From Kappaphycus alvarezii (Eukaryota; Rhodophyta; Florideophyceae; Gigartinales; Solieriaceae), in NCBI GenBank assembly GCA_002205965.3, contig NADL03000057.1, positions 124,001 through 188,000 on the forward strand: DNA of 64,000 nucleotides. The letters are read 5' to 3'. The position numbers and the translations under genes are program-made. The stretch's first letter is position 1. Each line of letters begins with the position of its first letter. Below the pieces are notes generated by a model. It saw only the letters and a list, made by a program, of their open reading frames with translations. It ran no database searches and was not told where the DNA came from. Below are positions 48,731 through 59,339 of this stretch, in pieces.

Positions 48731-49434
48731 TTGTCACGATATGCGGAAAATTTACAGAAACTGGAAAACGGAAAGAAAACGTAAGAAATGAGAGGCTGCA
48801 GGAAGAAAGCAGCCTCTAAGGAGTAAAAAAGGAGCTCCTTGCGAGCAAATCCGAACAAAAAGAGAAAAGAGAACAAAAAAAATCAGAAAAAAGGTTTGGC
48901 TTCTCTCTTCTCTAGCAGCCGAGCAAGTTTCGAGGCTTTTATATCTTCAGAAGTCATTGTCAGCATTGGTTAGCCTGGTTAGGCATACGAAGGGGAGGTG
49001 ATGTGCCAGCCAGAAGGAGGTGAGTTTTCAGAACCGAGGATCAGGGACCGAGAGTAATGGAATTGTGGAACTGGATGAGTTGATCGGCGTGTCTCCCCAG
49101 ACTCTGAAATCCTTGTCAGTTTCCATTCGTTCCATCATGCGTGCGCTTGGGTAAACTCTTTAAATTTGGTGTGTTCGTGTCGCAAGAGTTGAAAGGAGAG
49201 TAGCGCGGTCATAATCGCATGAAAAACATGCGCGCATCCTCTGACCAGAACCAAATCAATACTTCCACCGATTGCTGAGTCTGCGTGACGCTTGAATCAT
49301 CAAAATATCCATAACAAATAAATAATTATAACATTAATTAAGAACAAATGACGGCTTGTGATTGGGCCATAAAAGATGCATAGAGGGCGGGAGGCGAGTG
49401 AAAAAGCGACGACGCGAGGGACCAAAAGTTGTGG
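48731..49434. other. Spacer with a small perfect hairpin
   Basis: GAGGCTGC-aggaagaaa-GCAGCCTC at about 48792-48816 is followed by the palindrome AAGGAGCTCCTT. It is not followed by a clear T run. No gene recognised. Confidence 0.45.
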
Positions 49435-49665
49435 CTAAGGTTTCCAAGTTGTCCGTTATATAGCCTTGTCCGACGGGATCATTAAGTCCTTAAGCGACGG
49501 TAAGCCGCCAACTTGGCCTTATCTTGAGTGGTTTACAGCACAGCGGATGCAATTGTAACCGAAATACGATCTTAAAAGCTTGACTTGCTTCCAGTTGTGG
49601 ATCACAGCCACGTCGAAGCCCGCTTATCATATTAACCCATCATTTTCCAATCATTCCATCGAATT
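49435..49665. repeat. Terminal direct repeat of element H, left
   Basis: About 90% similar to 53845-54085. The right copy has an extra 10-12 bp (TCTGATCGCACATC) near 53900. Contains CAAGTCCTTAAGCGACGGTA-like sequence in both. Confidence 0.85.
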
Positions 49666-49713
49666 AAACAATTCAGAAAACCAAAGGACCGAAGGGAGTT
49701 TTCGAGAGTGAGG

Positions 49714-50765
49714 TTACAAAAAGTGAACGGAGAAAAATAGCGAATACTCCGTTCGTAAAGCACGACCATCCAAATAAGATTCTTGACACGTGCGGCTGGC
49801 AGTCCAGTCACCCCAAATTAAAATCCTGTACTCTTGAAATCTAGTAGCGGTAAATTCAGAAGCTGCCCCGATGCGCAGCGAGCTCGAGAACCATGAAACT
49901 TGAGGTGGTGGAGACACTTTGAGTTCTTCGAAGCAAGAACGGAGCCAAACTGTAATCGTTCTGGCACTTGTGGACAGTTTAGTAATAGGCATGAACCAGC
50001 AGTAGTTGTTGGTTGTGAGGGTTCCTCTGCGCCGTACTCTTGAAATCTAAGAGCGGTAAATTCAGAAGCTGCCCCGATGCGCAGCGAGCTCGAGAACCAT
50101 GAAACTTGAGGTGGTGGAGACACTTTAAGTACTTCGAAGCAAGAACGGAGCCAAGCTGTAATCGTTCTGGCACTTGTGGACAGCTTAGTACTAGGCATGA
50201 CCCAGCAGTAGTTGTTGGTTGTGAGGGTTCCTCTGCGAATAGCGTAATAGCGTGCGACGAGGTCGATCAAACTCTTCTCGAAATTGGGATATCGAAAATA
50301 CGAAAGGGTGTGAGCCATTCTTTGCTGATTTTTGCGTAGCACAATAGCGATGTCGACTGAATTCTGAGACACCGAAATATTGCTGAGGAGTAACGACACA
50401 CTACCTTCCCCCCGTTCGAAGAACACATAGTTAACCGATACTGCAGTTTAATTTAGGAGAAATATCTTGTCGGTTGTAGCCAGTGCAGCTGTATACATTT
50501 GGCGAGCCACGGAACTGGGTAACGCCCGACGTTTGGAGACCATTGCTTGATCACCGATCAATTTCCGTTCCCAGTCTGCTTGTTGATATGGGGTTATTGT
50601 GAGCTGGATTAAAGGAGTATAGTTCAAGGCTCGGCTGATGCTTGTGTGTGCGGTAACGATGTTTGAAATATAGTTACGGACTGACGAAGCAACCACCTCA
50701 TCTTGATTGAATAGACAGTCAAAGTTTTGAAGTAAAGAACTTTCCGATCCCGCAAATGGGTCGAT
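49714..50765 (-). pseudogene. Element H tyrosine recombinase, with an internal tandem duplication
   Basis: Codons from about 50700 (VVASSVRNYISNIVTAHTSI, then GDQAMVSKRRALPSSVARQM) lead into 50426-49818 with MAHTLSYFRYPNF. The catalytic segment is KVSPPPQVSWFSSSLRIGAA, the usual H/S-x-LR-x-GAAS box of DIRS-type recombinases. A 206-bp segment is repeated in tandem (49829-50034 and 50035-50240), so this box occurs twice. The terminal RILIWGDWTAS occurs only after the second. The shift of 206 (not a multiple of 3) breaks the frame. The recombinase would insert circular DNA without target duplication. Confidence 0.75.
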
Positions 50766-51326
50766 TTTGTCTCCTTAGAAGAACTACATCCATTTCTTCC
50801 ATAAGATTTCGTTGAACGCCATGTGTTCGGAGCTCGAGCCTAATGCATCAATTGTGCAATTGTAGTTCCACCCAACGTATGATCAATGCCTGCCGCAGCC
50901 AACACAGATTGCTGTAACGTGACAGCCAGCGCTAGTTAGGCGGCTTTTTCAGCTAAATGTTTCAAATGGAGACTTTCCACGGTGGCGACGGCATATTCGG
51001 CGAGGCTCAAACTGGAGGTGGGTAGAGGTCTTCTGCGTCGAAAACCTGCGGTTGTGCTACATGGAGCAAGCAAGTAAACCACTGGTACACAGGACAGTAC
51101 TGCGTAACCAGCATCCCCTTGGCCCGTTCTTGCAGATTTTATTGACAACGAGTGGCAGAAGCTTGAGCGGCGGATTCCAGAAATTGATGTCCGTACTCTA
51201 ATCCTGACTAAGTGCGTTGATCTCGAGGGATCCAGAAGATGCGAATTCGCTGTTAAATTGGCTGCATACATTGTTGGTGCTATCGGCAAAACGGTCGATG
51301 ATTGGGGAGAATGAATCGAGAAAGGG

Positions 51327-52060
51327 TTAAATTTCCTTAATGTTTATTCTCCAATCTTCGAGCGTGTGGAGCCGGGATAGCCTGTCTGCAAACTGATTCA
51401 CGGCGTAAGGGAGGTAATAAGACTCGATTGAGATTCCAAGTCGATCGAGCAAGTGGTGCAACACTCGGAGCCCTTGCATGAGAGGTCTGGACTTGGTGGT
51501 CATGGCATTCAGTATTGACAAGACCGATTAATTGTCCTCCCGGATTTTGAGATGTTTCCCTGAGCGTAGCAGCGTTGCGAAGGAGCAAATGTTGTCCATA
51601 ACCGCGCGTAATTACAGAAACATGATTGGTTTCACACGCAGTGCCGGGTCCCACAATCCTAATGCTTCCCAAGTCCTTTGAACCCCTGGTCGAAGATCCG
51701 ACCCCAGTGTAACCCCCTGACCGATCGGTGTGGACGCGTCGGAGTGGAGAGCTATGGTAAGGGGTGGAGTAGACATCAGCCGCTCGGGTAGGTGTTTGGC
51801 GAAATCCAGCCAGAACCTGAGATACCTCATTCAAGCGTGAAGCAGGCGCACCCGTTTCCCTGACTTTGTTGATCGGTTTTGCATGGAGTCGTACAGTGAC
51901 CAGGTGTAGAACCGGGTGAGCATCATAGTGAGCGAGCACGAAATCGCTACTCCGGTGAAATGGCGTAGCGGTTGAACGTTGACTAGAGGCTTGTGCCGGC
52001 GGGCTTGGCGCAACAGATTGCTGTCCAATACCGCGCAGTTTGTCCATACGTAGAGTCAAA
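51327..52060 (-). pseudogene. Element H RNase H
   Basis: LTIALHSDASTPIGQGVTLG (in 51612-51830) is the RNase H start, and ESYYLPYAVNQFADRLSRL (in 51327-51521) its conserved end. The pieces are in different frames. Between them and the recombinase (50770-51326) only stop-broken sequence is seen. Confidence 0.75.
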
Positions 52061-52129
52061 ATTTTGAAAACTATTCAAGAGGTATCGATAACGAATCCTA
52101 GGAGCTCTATCGTGCGAGTCCCAGTCTAA

Positions 52130-52712
52130 TTTACCTTGACTTCTTTGCGCAACAACCCACAGGCTTATAGCAACTGGTCGATTTGTTGCGTGGCCTTTCG
52201 TAGTCGAGAACGACTCTTTACAGCAATAAGGACGTCGTCCATGTAAGGGTGGATGCGTAGACGAAAATGTTGGCTTATGTAACGAAATATAGGGCGCATA
52301 AACTTGACGAAGTAGGCGGGTGAAAGATTCCAGCCGAAAGGGACGGCAATACATCGGAAATATCGATTTTCGACCTTGAATAGGAACCCGTTACGAATTG
52401 CGGGGTAGGTGCGGAAATGATTGTATCCTTTGGCGATGTCGAAAGGGAACTTGAGATCCGCTTGTTTTATGTCCAGTGCAAATCCTGCGAGAGTTTCCAT
52501 CTTCACCGGGATGTCTCGGAACAGCGTTGATTGTCGATATAGGTTGTCAAATAGCCGCTGCCTGTCTCCTGAGACGGCAAAAAGGCGTTGGATATCGGGT
52601 ATCCTTCGCGATGTAGCCATTGTGCGGCTTTTGCCGGATTTTTTTTGTAAATTCTCCGATGTAGAGCGTCGGTAATGGCTAAATCGAAGAACTTCCAGTC
52701 TTCCGGGCTCAT
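52130..52712 (-). pseudogene. Element H reverse transcriptase
   Basis: A start at 52712 reads MSPEDWKFFDLAITDALHRR and AKAAQWLHREGYPISNAF, then shifts. The next frame (from 52620) has KQADLKFPFDIAKGYNHFRT (motif A), AVPFGWNLSPAYFVKFM (motif B) and RIHPYMDDVLIAV (motif C, YMDD). All catalytic Asp are present. The PFGW and LSPAYF forms fit DIRS-type rather than Ty3 or Copia enzymes. A stop after QQIDQLL ends it. Confidence 0.85.
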
Positions 52713-52906
52713 AGGGATTTAAGGAAGGGAGAATTGAGTATGATAAAGCGATTTGTTTATGGAAGCCTCTTACACCCAGAAGCGGAGAGCGCGGAGTAGG
52801 AAATCGGAGGCATGAAGGTTATTGGACCAAAAGGGAGCGGAACATTTGGTATTGTGCCAGAGAATGTGCGACATACCAAAGGAAAAAGTCAGAGGGAGCG
52901 ACCTTT

Positions 52907-53749
52907 TTACTTGCGAGGAGGCTTCTGCTCAGGACTTCCTTGTCCGCGGGACTTTCTGTGTCCTCCCGAAGCAGCTTGCTGCTTATTGAATTCCTTGGCT
53001 TAGGCCTGAGAGCGGAGCTCAGCGAACTTCTGTTTGGTTGAACGATACAGTTCCGAAGAATAGGGCTAGTCGTCGTCGCGGAGGTGTTTCTGAAGAAGAA
53101 TAGCCTCCGTCATTCCTGATTCGAGAGCGTCGGCGAAGAAGTCCACACTTTCCAGTACCCGGTCGTAAGAAGCTTGAAGGAAGTGGTTGAGCACTGCAAA
53201 GGCCTCGGTGGCCGCGGAAACGTCTTTGGCGGTGAGAGCTTCTGTGAACTTGTGCGCGGTGGCGAGGGCGTTTTTGCAGTTGTCAGCGATGTTGTACAGC
53301 ACTTCGGCTTCCCAACTGTCGCGAAGATCTGCGAACTTGATCCTTCCGAATAGCCCTTCTGGTTCCGGAATGAACCTCTTGGCGAGGAACGGCGCGGTAG
53401 TTGCCGGATTCCCAAACTTGTAAAGCTTAACCGTAGCGGCGTACGCTCGTCGGGCTGCGAAGGCGTCACCGACGAGTTCAGTGGAAGGGATTGGCAGTGA
53501 AAACTGTAGACTTTCCAACTGAAAGGCTTCTGCGGCAGATGGAGACTTGTCGGCAAGGGGGTCCGACGTGGCCTCGGCGGCACCTGCAGTCGCAGCTGGC
53601 GTAGCAGAGGCTGCGATTCATGAGTTCGACTTGAGAAGGTTGATGATCTCGTATAGCTGGCCTTCACTGCCGGCAACCTTGTTCTCGAGGGTGACGATGC
53701 GAGACTGAGAGGAAGGTGCAGAGGAGGCGGAGGAGGAGTCATTAGTCAT
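52907..53749 (-). pseudogene. Element H Gag-like ORF with three in-frame stops
   Basis: ATG at 53749 and a final TAA at 52909-52907 bound 280 codons in one unbroken frame, interrupted only by stops at codons 44 (TGA), 228 (TAG) and 250 (TAA). The N-terminus has a short coiled coil (RIVTLENKVAGSEGQLYEII). The middle (53518-53066) is helical with FGRIKFADLRDSWEAEVLYN, and the C-terminus is basic (GGHRKSRGQGSPEQKPPRK). No zinc knuckle. Each stop is one C-to-T change from a sense codon (CGA, CAG, CAA). It probably was the nucleocapsid protein of element H. Confidence 0.7.
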
Positions 53750-53844
53750 GGTGTTGTTGACGTGTTTGTGAATGTCGACCTAGACGAGGATTCGCACGGA
53801 GCTGGTTCGAAGGTTGAGAACAAGCGAAGACTTCAGGGACCAAA

Positions 53845-54085
53845 AATTGTGGCTAAGGTTTCTAAGTTGCCCGTTATATAGCCCTGTTCGACGGGTTCTG
53901 ATCGCACATCAAGTCCTTAAGCGACGGTAAGCCGCCAACGTGGCCCTATCTTGAGTAGCCTACAGCACAGTGGATGCAAATATAACCGAAATACGGACTT
54001 GAAAGCCTGACTTGCTTCCAGTTCTGGATCACAGCCACGTCGAAGCCCCCTTATCATATTCACCCACCATTTTCCAATCATTCCA
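53845..54085. repeat. Terminal direct repeat of element H, right
   Basis: Matches 49435-49665. On the minus strand it is followed by TTTTTGGTCCCTGAAG, in which TGGTCCCTGAAG could act as a primer site. It ends next to the upstream region of the GEAG gene. Confidence 0.85.
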
Positions 54086-54249
54086 CCATGTACCCTAGGA
54101 CATTACTGAGGCCAAGGTGGCAGTCTTGGCGGAAAAATCTTTCCCGCGGTGGAAATAAGCACTCAGAGTCGCCAACGAGGAGTAGAATAGAAAATAGTCG
54201 GAAAACGCCGGGAAAGAATCGGACAGGCTTGCATGCCGTGAAGGCAAAA

Positions 54250-54606
54250 ATGGGGGAATTTCTGGGTCATTTTAATGTATGGAAGATGTGGTCGGTTGTA
54301 TCCACGCCGCTAGTGCGTTTTGCGGGAGAAGTAGTTTCTGGTAAAGCGACGGGTGAAGCGGGTAACGCAATTGTGAAAATCTTGATGGGGAGGAATATTA
54401 AGGCGGGTAACGTCGTGGGTGGCGAGACGGCGGAAGACCTGGAAGAATACGGCTCCGAGGACACCGTAGTCGTCGATGCCCACTGGGAGAAGCCCTATAT
54501 CGTAGGAAAGGTGAACCAAACTTCCACGTACTGTAAGTGTTTGGAATGTTTGGGAAAAATGCTTAATCTATTTTTCAATATATTTCGAATTTCCCCAAGA
54601 TCTTAA
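54250..54606 (+). CDS. GEAG protein, best-preserved copy
   Basis: ATG at 54250 (AAAAATGGGG) follows the family upstream region (54085-54249, shared with 44700 and 20810). The product begins MGEFLGHFNVWKMWSVVSTP, then LVRFAGEVVSGKATGEAGN, AIVKILMGRN, VVGGETAEDLEEYGSEDTVV and VDAHWEKPYIVG. The hydrophobic-glycine alternation suggests a compact helical domain; no membrane segment. The consensus donor GTAAGT at 54533, kept at 45575, suggests the exon ends at STY. A pyrimidine-rich acceptor-like CTGCAG lies near 54661. Without splicing the ORF runs 118 codons with a unique tail. Parts of the family recur at 4650, 20810 and 44862. Function unknown. Confidence 0.5.
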   Translation: MGEFLGHFNVWKMWSVVSTPLVRFAGEVVSGKATGEAGNAIVKILMGRNIKAGNVVGGETAEDLEEYGSEDTVVVDAHWEKPYIVGKVNQTSTYCKCLECLGKMLNLFFNIFRISPRS

Positions 54607-55572
54607 TTAACTTGCGATTTTGAGAAGAACGATGCCCTCTTACTCCTTTGTAGTTTCTGCAGTGTTTCAGGACTAGACTTGAATACACTGAACACGGACT
54701 ACGAAGTATACTAGTTCGGAGTAATGCCCCGGTCCCTCCACGATAAGGGACTTTTCTGTCCACAAATGTGAGCTTTCCGAGCTCAACATTTCCTCTTTGT
54801 TTCCCGGAGCAAACTGATTTCCAGTCCCAAATCCCCTAGTCCACATAAACCTGCAGTAGGACTCTCCTTTTTCTCTCATCCATACAAACCGGCCCCATCC
54901 GACACCAAAAGTTGAATCGACACTAATCAATAGTGAAGTGATCTGTGAGTGATCAATTAATCACACTGAATGACTGAAATTCCAGGTACGCTGGGTGCCT
55001 AGTACTTGTAAAATATTACGACAAGGTCTCTCGAGATATAAGCCATTTCTTGCCAACCAATCAAGAACCATTCAGAAGGCACACATTCCCAAGTAATTAC
55101 ACTTCAATGCCTTTAATGTACTCGTGCGAGCCATGTGGACGCAGATCTATCTGTTTTCCTCAAAACTTCAATACTTGAGATCATCCCAGAGCAATCCTCT
55201 CAGAAATCTGTAGCAAATTCTCTCAAGTAACTCACGATGATTAGAGGGACTCTAGAACATGTCTGGGTCCTTTGATCCGTTTTCAACATCCTCAACCCCA
55301 GCTGCGTCCTCCTTTGAAAATCTGAAACTATTCAGACATTTTCATTTTATCTGTATTTCTCCACTGACACCACAAAGCCCCCTAGCGATTTGTCTCCGAA
55401 AATCTGACATAGAGGTGCCAAAGGTTCCACCAGCTCTAGATTCCTCCTCTGGTACTTAACTTTGTCAACGATGTCCTTACTGGTTCAGACTCCTCCGAAA
55501 TATGCCGATTAGCCCAATCCTCAGCTCGTCCCTGGTGGCCGCTCCCTCTTGAGTCTTCATATTCCATTGGAA
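54607..55572. other. Spacer with one weak ORF
   Basis: Contains a possible ORF at 55259-55459 (MSGSFDPFSTSSTPAASSFE, Ser/Pro-rich), perhaps a decayed retroelement gag start. No domain can be assigned. Nothing else is recognised. Confidence 0.35.
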
Positions 55573-56440
55573 CGTGGTTCAGCAATGCAAAGCGGTTGAT
55601 CTGGGCGGACCTTCGACTTGGCTTTTTGGCTGTGGAATGGGGGCGAAAGCTAGTCGTTTTGTTGTGAGTGTGAAGAGTGAAGCTAGTTAAGCTGTTATTA
55701 AAAGGGTCGATACATGGGCGATGAGTATTACTATTTTAAGCACGGACATACCGCTGACATTTTCAAGCCCTTGATCAATTAAAAATAAATTGCCCTTCTG
55801 CATTCCTTTTATTCACATGAGTTGAGGGGGTAGACACAGACTGGAAGAAAGACTTGTATTGTGGGAAAGAGAGCGACGGTAGATAATCTGCTCTGATTCC
55901 ATCCCCAACTTTTCATTCATTCTTTGAACTGCTGAACGTTGGTCTCGGATACGCTTCCTTTGACTCAAAGCCCTAAATATTCCGTCTGCGAGAGAGCAGT
56001 CGTGATTTATGAGCTGTTGTCGGGGAGCGGTTTGAGGAACGGGTAACACATTGGGGGAAGCAGTAGCAACAATAGAAGATATTCTCATGGGTAACAATCA
56101 TTTCATGCATTATATGAAAGCACATGAAAAGAATCGAAATGGAAAATGTATTAACCTCGTCCTGTCGGGTATCACTTGCGAGCTCCTTTCGCAATCATCG
56201 AACTGGCTACATATTTTCAAAATTTAACGCATAGCTACCCTCTGAGTGAGCGTCAACAATTAAAAGGGATCTCCTGGCGGATTTGCTTCTTCTCGAGCGC
56301 TTAGAATCTCCCTAATTTCAACCACGATTGTTTGATAGGACATCAAGATAAGGTACTGAAATTTTACGATCAGAATTGCAGTCTCCGGGGGGTCCTGTTC
56401 TTCGCTAGGCCTAGCTTTGGGATGACAGAGGCTTACGTTT
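55573..56440. repeat. Repeat R1, copy 2
   Basis: Nearly identical to 30985-31690 and then diverging. Here it is not next to any Copia pol sequence, so R1 is an independent repeat or a solo LTR. The similarity begins a few codons before the end of the Copia RNase H reading at 30985. Confidence 0.9.
55813..56088 (-). CDS. R1 ORF, copy 2
   Basis: Ninety-one codons from ATG at 56088, the same length as copy 1. Differences near the start (MRISS for MKMPS) and one in the tail (SLSHNTS for SLSQNTS) leave the frame open. The product is basic and helical with a Ser-rich end; unknown family. Two further short minus ORFs lie upstream (56260-56445 and 56439-56633), so it may be the last exon of a longer gene. 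Confidence 0.4.
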   Translation of the reverse strand: MRISSIVATASPNVLPVPQTAPRQQLINHDCSLADGIFRALSQRKRIRDQRSAVQRMNEKLGMESEQIIYRRSLSHNTSLSSSLCLPPQLM

Positions 56441-56633
56441 ACCATAAAAGGCGTGGTATCAATCTGTAGACCTTGTACGTAGGCAAACGGTTATCTTTAG
56501 TGTACAATTGTTGCTGGCTCTCTAGGGAGAGCAGAACGGTATGCAAATCAGAGAGTTTCGAAAAGATACGACACTGAGTAGCTCGGAGTAATTTTGAAAG
56601 CTCAGATCGGGGGGTATTCTCGGTTTTCATCAT
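56260..56633 (-). CDS. Two overlapping small ORFs upstream of the R1 ORF
   Basis: ORF a (56633-56439, 64 codons) starts MMKTENTPRSELSKLLRATQ and ends RLIPRLLW. ORF b (56445-56260, 61 codons) starts within the last codons of a and contains AILIVKFQYLILMSYQTIVV, EIREILSAREEANPPGDPF. They follow the promoter-like repeat 56640-57050. In the 32-kb copy ORF a is broken, so conservation is not shown. They may be exons of one gene ending at 55813. No domain recognised. Confidence 0.3.
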
Positions 56634-56639
56634 ATCCCA

Positions 56640-57050
56640 TCACAAAAAGGGAATATTGTTATAAATTTGGGTAGTGAGTAGAATGATCGGGACATTTGAG
56701 ACTTTGGTTCATTCTTTAGATTTGAAATAGAGAAAATAAATCTGAAAGGGAATTTGAAGTTGTGCATTCGCGCCTTTCTCTCAAAAAATGAGTTCGGAGA
56801 AGGAGGTAAGCAAAATGGGAAAAAGAACTTGACTTGGGGTCGATTTAGAGCAGTGTATACAGTATTAAAATATGTAGATAAAATGACAGTGAATTTTGGG
56901 AGGACCGCGGCAGGTATAAGCAAGGATAAGGAAGGGGAGATGTTCTCCTCAGAAAGTTGCTTACAGTGAGGAAGGTAGAGAAAGGACCTTAACTACGAGT
57001 AATTTTGGGGACAAGAGAACTTACTACAGTTAATAAAAAGTCGGTAGGTG
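56640..57050 (-). repeat. Promoter-like repeat, copy 2
   Basis: Homologous to 34100-34430 and to 61300-61763 (reverse). The longest match includes ACTTTTTATT-ACTGTAGTA and TCCCCAAAATTACTCGTAG. It lacks the TATTTAA core found in the other two. Confidence 0.75.
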
Positions 57051-57234
57051 ACGACCACAAAAAAAATTGTTCCACTTCGCCCCGGCCTTACAATTTCTCG
57101 TAGTTAGGTCGAGCGTTCCGTCTCGTTTTCATTTCTCTTGGTGTACTTCTGGTATATACATCTATTAATCAAGGAGTTTATGTATGTGACTGAAAGGATA
57201 TGACAGTCGCTGATTTCTGAGTTGTTTTTAGAGT

Positions 57235-58140
57235 GTGTACCGTGCGAGGACCAGCTCTGATCCTTGGCCAAGAATTTCATATATCCTACGGATAGTTTCA
57301 TGGTGTTCTCTAGTGAGCTCCTATCGTTTCACTTCTCCAAATCTTCCAAATGTAAGTTAGTAGATGTAGTCCGCGAACTTCTCTGTTAATGGGTCTAGAA
57401 ACTGGCATCTGAAGGAAAAAACTCGCAACATAGGAATTGTGTCCTCACGAGTAAGGCGCGCCCCGTGAATGCTTTGGAAGCACATGCAGATAATAATCGC
57501 AAAGTAGGAAGTTACCTCGGCTTCTCCAAGGTCATCCGTTATTCCCCGAAGCCGAAGTATAATGGATAACCGTACATTAATCAAGGAGGCCTAGTTTCCA
57601 CCTGGGAGACTGGGCGGTGTCGGAGCTGATCTCCTTGGTGACCTTTCATCTCGCTCTCGACGTCTTGCCCTCTTCGATGGTCTGACTCGATCACTGGATG
57701 GTACTGATCGAATCATCATGACGGTCTCGAGAGGATCTTGGTCTTCAGCTGAGCTCACGTTCCTTGTGGGAGAACCGTAAGGCTCCCATAAATGATATGG
57801 AACCAATACATATTCTGAGTCTGCAGCTAAATCATACCTGTGCCTTATTCCTCATAATGCGTTTTAAGAAACGAGTACACGCTTCTGATAACGTTTAGAT
57901 ACGAGAAAGATAGTTTTTCTTCTGGAACGATTCCGTGTCGTCCAGTCGAGTAGTGTTAGATTATCTGCACAAACTTAGGGCCGATTGATATTAATGTTCC
58001 GTTTTGAAACGACTAGAATACCATTAGTAGTAGTTTATAACCTTCTTTAGAGAGATATGGTCCATTCAGCATCCAGAGCCATAAGCAGTTTTTAATGAAG
58101 AAGTAAATAAGTACTTCTACCTCAGAGTCTCCTCGTGAAC
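57235..58140 (-). pseudogene. Relic C extra ORF (matches element A 13737-14795)
   Basis: Pieces in different frames: SGGKRTSES and LWMLNGPYLSKEGYKLLLMV (about 58010-58170); VPYHLWEPYGSP with the basic linker SKRARRRERDERSPRRS (57591-57806); and unit 2 EAEVTSYFAIIICMCFQSIH, GARLTREDTIPMLRVF (57357-57584). In this copy the start of unit 2 reads in one frame where element A is shifted, which confirms the two-unit design. The final part (HHETIRRIYEIL) is at about 57235-57330. Confidence 0.75.
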
Positions 58141-58179
58141 ACATCCCGACCGACTCCGAAGTTCTCTTTCCACCGCTCA

Positions 58180-59080
58180 GAACCATCATGAAATTATGGA
58201 GTACGATTTTCATTGGGTGGACAGGCTTTGCTATCATTAAAACCGCTTCCTCCCTCCCTTGGTACCCGACGAGACGACGAGCATGAATTAGTCTTCTCGA
58301 TTTTTTCCCTAAAGTTGAGCAGAATTTGTAGTGCGGGTGCCTTGCTTTGGTAACCACGCATGGATTAGAGTCTTTTGTTTCAACCGTCGGTCACTTGAAT
58401 ATCTTTTGCAACGCCTCTACGTAGATAACAATAACTTTAGAACCGGCCGTAAAGGTCCGACCCTTTCCCCTGACTGAACGACCCCCGAATTTGCATTCAC
58501 TCGCTCCGCTTGCCATTTCCTTGTAGATAGTAGCTCTGTTTCTCTTAAACTTTCTTTTAGCCCTTTTGCGTTGGGTATGGCATCCTCTTCCATAATTCGT
58601 GAGATTTTACCATACATTAATTCAAACTGGGAATGTCCGATTGTTCCACTCCTCCTTCTTTATCCATAGAGCACCTTCGGAATTGCTTCCTCCCATTCTA
58701 TCCTACCACCCAATGAAGTCTTTGATATAGCTCTTTTTACCGTCCCCACAATTCTAAGAAAAAACCGTCTTCCAATGAATTCCCCCTTTTCCATGTATTC
58801 AGTAACTGCTGTTGTTCTAGATCATAGGACGCTATCTGATATAATCCTTTTCAGAAGGCTAAGAGGTTTTATAAGTTGTTCCTGTTCGAATTTCGGAACT
58901 ACCTCCGCTGTGACATCCTCCACTGGTACTGCTATAGGCCAGCCGAGAAGGTGCTCCACAACAATTAGCATATATTTTTTTCCTTGGAAAATTGTCGAAA
59001 AGGCTCCGCGATTTCAATGAAGAAGCTCTAAAAGAGATTTTTCTCATCTCCGCAGTACCTATCGTCATTTTTGTCGAAGT
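58180..59080 (-). pseudogene. int: Relic C integrase
   Basis: The core in the frame opposite 58775-59020 gives KKYMLIVVEHLLGWPIAVPV and EVVPKFEQEQLIKPLSLLKR, as in element A. 58617-58417 gives the C-terminal KISRIMEEDAIPNA-like stretch out of frame, and 58357-58200 gives HPHYKFCSTLGKKSRRLIHA, matching the integrase tail. Multiple stops. Confidence 0.8.
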
Positions 59081-59339
59081 CAGAGTCTGAACAGTTTCAC
59101 GTGAAGTTTAGAATACATTCTTCTGAGTGATCAAAGCGTTTATCTCGATCACCAATCCTCTAATCTTCATTTCTGAAACTAGATGTGAAGTGCTCACTGT
59201 TCGTCCCTCCTAAATTCCCAAAAACTACTGGTCCTGTCTAAGTAGAGTGGCATCGGGACCTCCGTTCCATCTACTTGAATTGAAACACTATGAATTCCTA
59301 GATCTATGAATGTATGCATGCACATCTGTATGTAAATTC

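Larger units (their letters stand above)
49435..54085 (-). mobile_element. Element H: tyrosine-recombinase (DIRS/Ngaro-like) retroelement
   Basis: On the minus strand the order is Gag-like ORF, RT, RNase H, tyrosine recombinase. Direct repeats of about 230 bp flank it (49435-49665 and 53845-54085), both starting TTGTGGCTAAGGTTTC and ending CAATCATTCCA on the plus strand. No D-D-E integrase, protease or target duplication was found, as expected for this order. AGGGACCAAAA stands left of both repeats, so the repeat arrangement may be of the split type. All ORFs carry stops or shifts. Confidence 0.8.

Noticed and set aside
48792-48816. Possible terminator hairpin
   Set aside because: There is no U run after it, no bacterial-type gene nearby and the genome is eukaryotic.
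51337-52059. 240-codon minus-strand ORF
   Set aside because: The RNase H motifs of element H are in other frames over the same DNA, so this frame is a shadow despite its length.
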